Notes under the pieces: generated by a model
Seen by the model: the letters and a program-made list of their open reading frames with translations, nothing else
What the model was told of the DNA's origin: nothing
The model's database searches: none
Shown here: in pieces, positions 58,922 through 64,000 of the stretch
Position numbering within the stretch: the first letter of the stretch is position 1
How the letters are laid out: each line of letters starts with the position of its first letter
Program-made: the position numbers and the translations under genes
Source of the DNA: Diploscapter coronatus
Lineage: Eukaryota > Nematoda > Chromadorea > Rhabditida > Rhabditidae
NCBI GenBank assembly: GCA_964036155.1
Contig: OZ038422.1
Location: forward strand, 6,905,201 to 6,969,200
Length of the DNA stretch: 64,000 bases
Direction: 5' to 3'

Positions 58922-61900
58922 TTAATAGCCGGGAGCAGTTCTTGGTGGTGGGCAGTGGTCGCATTGGCCCTTTCCGCCCGAGGGTCCTGGCTTTCCTCTG
59001 CAAATCATTTATCATAATTCTAAAGGAGACTCGTCGATTTTCAAGATACGAGTTTGATCATGATTTGGGCACGTCTGTTAGGCTTCAAATCAGCACAAAC
59101 TTTTGCCTGGCTCAAAGAATGTTTAAAACTTGTCCGAAACTTACGGGGCTCCATTCTGTCCGTCGGATCCTGGCTTTCCTTCGCCTCCTGGGGATCCTGA
59201 AACGAATGTTTTGATCCGATGTCACCGAAATATTGCTCGTTCGCGTTTTTAACAAAAAAAAAAATTCTAGCGATTTTCGTCGCGAAATAGCAATATAAAC
59301 TCATGATGACAGTTCCGAACCTGGCTGTCCTGGTCTGAAATTATATCATATTAAAACTTGTATGCCTGAGGTTAGATTGTAGAACTTACGGTCCCTGAGG
59401 TCCTGAAAAATAGTGAATTAAAATCATGAGCATGATAATGAATATTTTTAATTCATGTTTAGATGATCATGTTATGAAGATTGTGCATAAACGTTCGGTA
59501 ATTTTTACCTGGGTGTCCTGGCTGTCTAAAATTAGATAAATCATTACTTGAGTTTAAGGGAATATGATGTGTAACTCACCCTGGGTGTCCTGAAATCCAC
59601 GAGTTAGTCGATTCAACCCAGATGAGAACACGTCAATTCAAGAGATATGATGATGACATTGTGCATTAACATTATAACTCGAGAAGTAACGCCAAATTCG
59701 GGGTAGAATCGACTACGATATCTGACCTGGGAGTCCTGCGGGTCTGAAAATGGAAAATCATGAATTGTAAGAAACGAGAAGCATTTGAATGGAATTATAT
59801 GAGTTGATGAGCGAGATAATCGTTTTTAATAATTTACCCTGGCTCTCCAGCCTCTCCCTGAAAATTGAATTATGATTATTTCAGTTCGAAACGAATATCT
59901 TACTGGTGGGCCGTTGGGGGAGGCTCTGACGTCCTTGTTTCCTGGGAGTCCTGGTGGTCCTTCAAATACATTATTAGCGTCTTAAGTTCGGTCAAGGAAT
60001 CGTTGATTTTTACCCTGAGGTCCTGGGGTTCCGCTGAAATACGATTTATTAAATTGTGTTTGCTACGTGACAATTTGAGTGATCTATCAAAAATGGCAGT
60101 TTAGCCTAGCGAGAGATTGCTATTTTTCACTCGTATCATGAACCATTGCTAGGTAAACGTAGTTGCTTGTAATGCATTTTCATCGTCAAATCCCAAAAGC
60201 GCGTATGATTTTTTGTTTGTTTTGGAATGAGATTTAAATTCAACAGTTTGATAGGAAGATGAACTCTTACGATTGTCCGTCGTTTCCTCTGGGTCCGCAC
60301 AGTCCTCTTGGTCCCTGGCCGCCTGGGAGTCCTGCACACAAACGAAGAGTTAGTTTCTCGCTAAGAATGTTCGAAAAAGTGGCACAAACCGTCGTTTCCT
60401 GGGGGTCCTCTGAAAAATGAAACGTTTTCACCTGTAACTTTTCGGTAAAATTATCCAACTTACGGCTGTCCGGGCTCTCCGGGTCTTCCTGAACAAAATA
60501 CATTTAATTTGAAGAAATACTGTGATATTTATCATATCCATATTCTTGATTTTATACTTTTTCTTTTAATGATTAGTTCAAAGTTTAGACGTAATTGCAC
60601 AATGAAGCTGATCTTCGCGGGTTTTCATCATAATTCTTATCCTATGCTAGGAGAGAAATTTTTATCTTTGTTATATTTTTAACATAGAAGAGTATTCATA
60701 CCTGGGGTTCCTGAAAGCAGCTTGGTTCATGCATGATTTCACTCCCGAATGAGCGTTTGAGAATGATTGTCGAAATATCAAATTTGACTATCGACATTTT
60801 GACAACCATATCAGCGATCATTTCAGGCGTAAAATCGACATGAATGCAGCACCTGGAGGTCCAGCTGGGGCTTCTGGGCACTCGAAGCATGGCTGAGGAG
60901 CAGGGCCGGAATCGGCATCTGGCTCGGAGTCGCGGCCGGGAGTACCAGGATTACCGCTGAAAACAGGGAATTCTTGAAATGATACCCTAGCCCAGGAGGA
61001 CTTACGGCTTTCCATCTCTGCCTAGAGTTTATCAAGATAAATTTATCGTGAGCGATTTTATCACAGAAAGAGAACCATTTCGTATCTCTCAATTTGATCA
61101 AGCTGAAGTTGACAGAAGTTCGACTGACATTTTATATCTTCATAGCGGGCATTGATTTTGAATACTTGCAAAATGATCAGGCGAAAAAATGCTACTTGGA
61201 TGTTTCCTAAATATTCTTAAGAAAAACTTTAGGCGCGATTTTGGTACGATGCAATTGCCCGATTTTTTAAACTTGTTGCGGCGTGATGCAGCTTCGGTTA
61301 AAAACAACTGAGACAAATCGGCGAGGCTGATTAAATTCTGGTTGTGATATCGCTTGCTGCGATGAGGTTGCGGTTACCAATTTTTAGAGAGTGTTGCAAA
61401 TCTCTCAATAATCAACTTGGACCATTTTACAAAATACCAATGTGTTCTCAATCAGCGATAAGTAATCACTATGGATAAATAGACTTGAAGTTCTTGCCTG
61501 GTTCTCCGTCACGTCCTAAAAAGTGAATTGATTACTTTTTGCTAAATTACCTTTTCCACTGACTACTGACTTTATGTTACGCTTTCTCCTTTTCACTCAC
61601 AAAATGATTACACAAAAAGTCATGTTTTGTTTCGGTATATTTTTACTCTTGTTAGGAACATTTTTTCATAGCTCGTCACGCTTTTCTATACAGATAATGA
61701 ACGTGTTCATGCAGAAAGTAGACGGGCAGATTCACGTACCAGGTCGTCCCTGAAAAAATGGGTATCATTATCTGTGACGTAAATAAGTAGAAGACTAATT
61801 AAAATGTTTCAATTTCAGTGATAAGAAAACTTTTCAATTTTTGAACTGATAGAATCTCCGATGAAAAGTTGAGTGGAGGGAGTTTTCTTTGAATTTTTTA

Positions 61901-62355
61901 CATTATCATTCACTAGTAGGGTGTTAACGTGTTTCCATCATTACGATCCAAAATTCAATGAAGGAACAACTATGAGAAACTTCGAGAATTTCGGGTTCTT
62001 TCCTGCGAAGGTTTCAAATTATTATTATCATCTAGAAAGTTGGCCTTCATATTTATAGATTTGATAATAAACGTACGACAGGTCCCTGACCACCGGCGCC
62101 GCAGCTGCAGCACTGTCCAGCGGAACGTTCCTTTCTCGGGCTGAGGAGACCGCTCAATCGGGAGTATTCGCCATTCAGAGATCCAGCTCTGGTGCGACAG
62201 AATTGGAGATCGTGGTGCATAGCCGACTGAGTGCTCTGGATGTAGGTGTAGAGCAGCGGGAAGCCGAGGATCACAGTCAGGGCTGAGATGGAAGAGAGGG
62301 AGATGCCCAGGAAGGCGACCCGCTTAGCCCGAATAGTCTCGCTCTGATAATCCAT
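58922..62355 (-). CDS. cuticle collagen with 19 exons including micro-exons
   Basis: Structural protein of the nematode cuticle; about 268 aa. Minus exons: 62355-62080, 61749-61740, 61515-61498, 61021-61006, 60956-60853, 60710-60702, 60488-60464, 60409-60390, 60331-60271, 60033-60014, 59959-59931, 59857-59838, 59743-59727, 59589-59580, 59525-59509, 59402-59390, 59334-59321, 59196-59145, 58997-58922. Exon 1 carries the cuticle-collagen N-domain (RAKRVAFLGISLSSISALTV helix), a furin-type site RKER and the CCSCGAGGQGP cluster. The rest is Gly-X-Y with Cys pairs (CFECPEAP) and the classic end CDHCPPPRTAPGY. The reading frame and Gly register hold through all 18 introns, so the tiny exons are real coding units. 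Most introns fall within or beside the Gly codon after Pro (CCAG|G). Intron 3 uses a GC donor. For exon 11 the GTCAGA donor is chosen because it keeps Gly register. C. elegans cuticle collagens usually have one to three introns. Confidence 0.92.
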
Positions 62356-62362
62356 TACCTGA
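62356..62362 (-). promoter_or_regulatory. candidate spliced-leader acceptor of the collagen gene
   Basis: On the minus strand CTCCTTTCAG ends three bases before the ATG, leaving GTA as the whole 5' UTR. This is the usual position for a nematode trans-splice site. Confidence 0.5.
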
Positions 62363-64000
62363 AAGGAGATATTATTTGATGATGAGTATCGAGGAATCAA
62401 AATATGTTGAACGACTCGAAAACCTTTCATAGAGAAAAGAAAACTGGAAGCAATAAGTGCAGGGAAGTTGATCATTAAACTGCAATATTTCATGGGCTTC
62501 GTTTATTTTTGAAGCGTCTACGCAAAATGTTGCTGAATAATGTTTGATTGAGAAGGAAGTCTTGCAACCAGATGAAGATAGTTTCTGAAGAAAAAGACTT
62601 TGTTCCTCAGTTGAATGAAGAAACGATCAAGTCAGCTACTTCGTTGAACTACTGAGATGATAGCGAACGAATGAGGGTGAAGGAGTTTTTAGGGGATTGT
62701 GTGATAAAATAAAATAAAGAGGCAGAAAAGCTGGAGGTGGAACTGACTGAGAAAAAGCCTCCGACGGCACAATCGAGAAAATGAAGATGCTGTAAGTTAT
62801 GCAGGTAAGTAAGTGACTGGACTGCGGAAGGGAAGGTGGAAGGCGGACTGGACTGATATGCCATCTCGAGAGAGAAAAAGAGGAAAACAGAAGAAACGCC
62901 TTCTGGGCAAGCGGTAAGAAAAGAGGTCTGAAGGGGCAAAAAGTGATAAGCGAAATTGCTTCTCGCATGCCAAGAGAAACCGTTTCGTCCGCTGACCGCA
63001 AAAACGAGAGACTTTCAATTCAATTTCCCACTTTTTACCCCTCAAACTTTTCAATTTCTGCTACGAGCGTGGTTGGAATTCATTATTCACTATGCGCGCG
63101 CATGATATGGAAGGAGTTGGCACAGTAGTTGAAAAATTGTGGCAGCGGCCTTTTCAGATGATAAATATGATGGAAATTGGTAAGGTTTACGTGAATGGAG
63201 GAAAAATTCGCTTTCCTTCTCAGCTGATAAGAAAGTAAACCTTGGCGAACTGCTAAAAATAGGTGTTTGAAATGCGCTAAATTCTGTTCTGCTCATTTTA
63301 TTGCCGGTGAAACTTCTTCCAGAAATGAACGCATTAGCTAATTTGCTTATTTTCTAGCTAGTTTCATTTTTGCAAGACTGTAACTAAATGTAGACGCTGT
63401 TAACATTTCTCTAGTTCTGGCAGCTGCATGAAATGATGCAAGCGATGACAAATATTCTGGTTAAAATGATCATTTTAGTCGCATGGAAACTTTGATCGGA
63501 ATTTTTTGAGGTAGAATGCAAATTCTGGGTGTTTAGAATTTCTCATAAAATTGCAATTCCCATTTTAGAATAGATTATAGTCTGAGAGAAATTGATCACA
63601 AATGTGTTGGAATGCCCACCGGTTACTATGCAGTAAGATCATTCTGGCCAGGTCTGTGCTACCTTTTGAGCCTATTAAATTCAATTCTGCTCATGCAACA
63701 AAACTCAAAACGCGTCGAGAAGAAACGATCTATTGATTTCAAAATAAGTAGCTGTCTTTATCGATATAGCGCTGTTGAAAAATGCTCATCTTCTGCTTCC
63801 TCATTTAGTTTTCTGGACCTAAATTTGGATCCGGATCAAAAATTGAATGCAGTTTGAAGCAGAACAACTTTGCTTAGATGAACTCGCTACCATCAGTTTC
63901 GAGACATTGTGATAATTCAAAAATATCATAATTAATGTGAGAAGAAATAGGTTCCTAAACAGTTTCAGATGAACAACATGAATCTGAAAATATTCAAATA
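62363..64000. other. collagen upstream region to window end
   Basis: Purine-rich on the plus strand at about 62640-62960, which creates long but non-coding-looking minus frames (62636-63054). The plus frame at 63612-63857 lacks splice or domain support. No gene recognised before the window ends. Confidence 0.4.

Noticed and set aside
62636..63054. Overlapping minus-strand ORFs upstream of the collagen
   Set aside because: Also caused by a purine-rich plus strand; several frames are open at once, which argues against coding.
63612..63857. 81-codon ORF near the window end
   Set aside because: No recognisable domain or splice sites; composition matches the surrounding noncoding DNA.
1..64000. 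tRNA, rRNA and CRISPR arrays
   Set aside because: A visual search for B-box (GGTTCGAATCC-like) motifs on both strands found none with a matching A-box; no rRNA-like blocks and no regularly spaced repeats were seen. A covariance-model scan would be needed to exclude diverged tRNAs.

Overview
This window is AT-rich nuclear DNA from a nematode. The clearest evidence is a cuticle collagen with the nematode N-terminal domain, a furin-type RKER site and the C-terminal CDHCPPPRTAPGY tail. Supporting evidence is a multi-exon nematode-type RNA-dependent RNA polymerase, a transthyretin-like secreted protein, short introns (many of 43-47 nt) ending in tttcag, and TTTCAG-type acceptors just upstream of several start codons, as expected for spliced-leader trans-splicing. 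I cannot name the species. The very intron-rich collagen argues against a close relative of C. elegans.

Layout: 0.25-5 kb holds two tandem paralogues for secreted, probably GPI-anchored CUB-like glycoproteins. 5.0-5.9 kb (minus) holds a broken multi-pass receptor relic with an LTR-like insertion. 10.2-20.8 kb (plus) is a 28-exon RdRP with an intact DLDGDEY active site. 22.4-23.3 kb (plus) is a transthyretin-like protein. 23.8-28.3 kb (minus) is an 18-exon Na+/H+ exchanger. 28.3-34.8 kb is gene-poor. 34.8-37.7 kb (plus) is a short M13 (neprilysin-like) peptidase whose first exon lies between the arms of a long inverted repeat. 38.8-39.4 kb (plus) encodes a small Tyr/Lys-rich secreted peptide. 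40.3-43.1 kb (minus) is a GT14 core-2/I-branching glycosyltransferase. 44.3-48.5 kb (minus) is a modular cysteine-rich secreted protein with a C-terminal TIL-like domain. 52.1-56.7 kb (plus) is a fatty acid amide hydrolase. 58.9-62.4 kb (minus) is the cuticle collagen split into 19 exons, several only 9-20 nt long.

The genes are independent transcription units on both strands. No operon is evident: gaps are mostly more than 500 bp and neighbours have unrelated roles (RNA silencing, ion transport, secretion and cuticle, lipid amide turnover). Coding genes were rebuilt by eye from reading-frame phase and GT/GC-AG sites, so exon borders are predictions. Junctions that did not fit are stated.

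Mobile-element debris is frequent. It includes two hAT-like MITEs with perfect 8-bp target-site duplications (16.46-16.72 kb and 49.61-49.71 kb), further fold-back elements inside introns, a dispersed repeat at 7.9-8.1 and 58.06 kb, and several LTR-like islands. The most unusual observation is the collagen gene, in which introns repeatedly interrupt Gly codons of the Gly-X-Y repeat.
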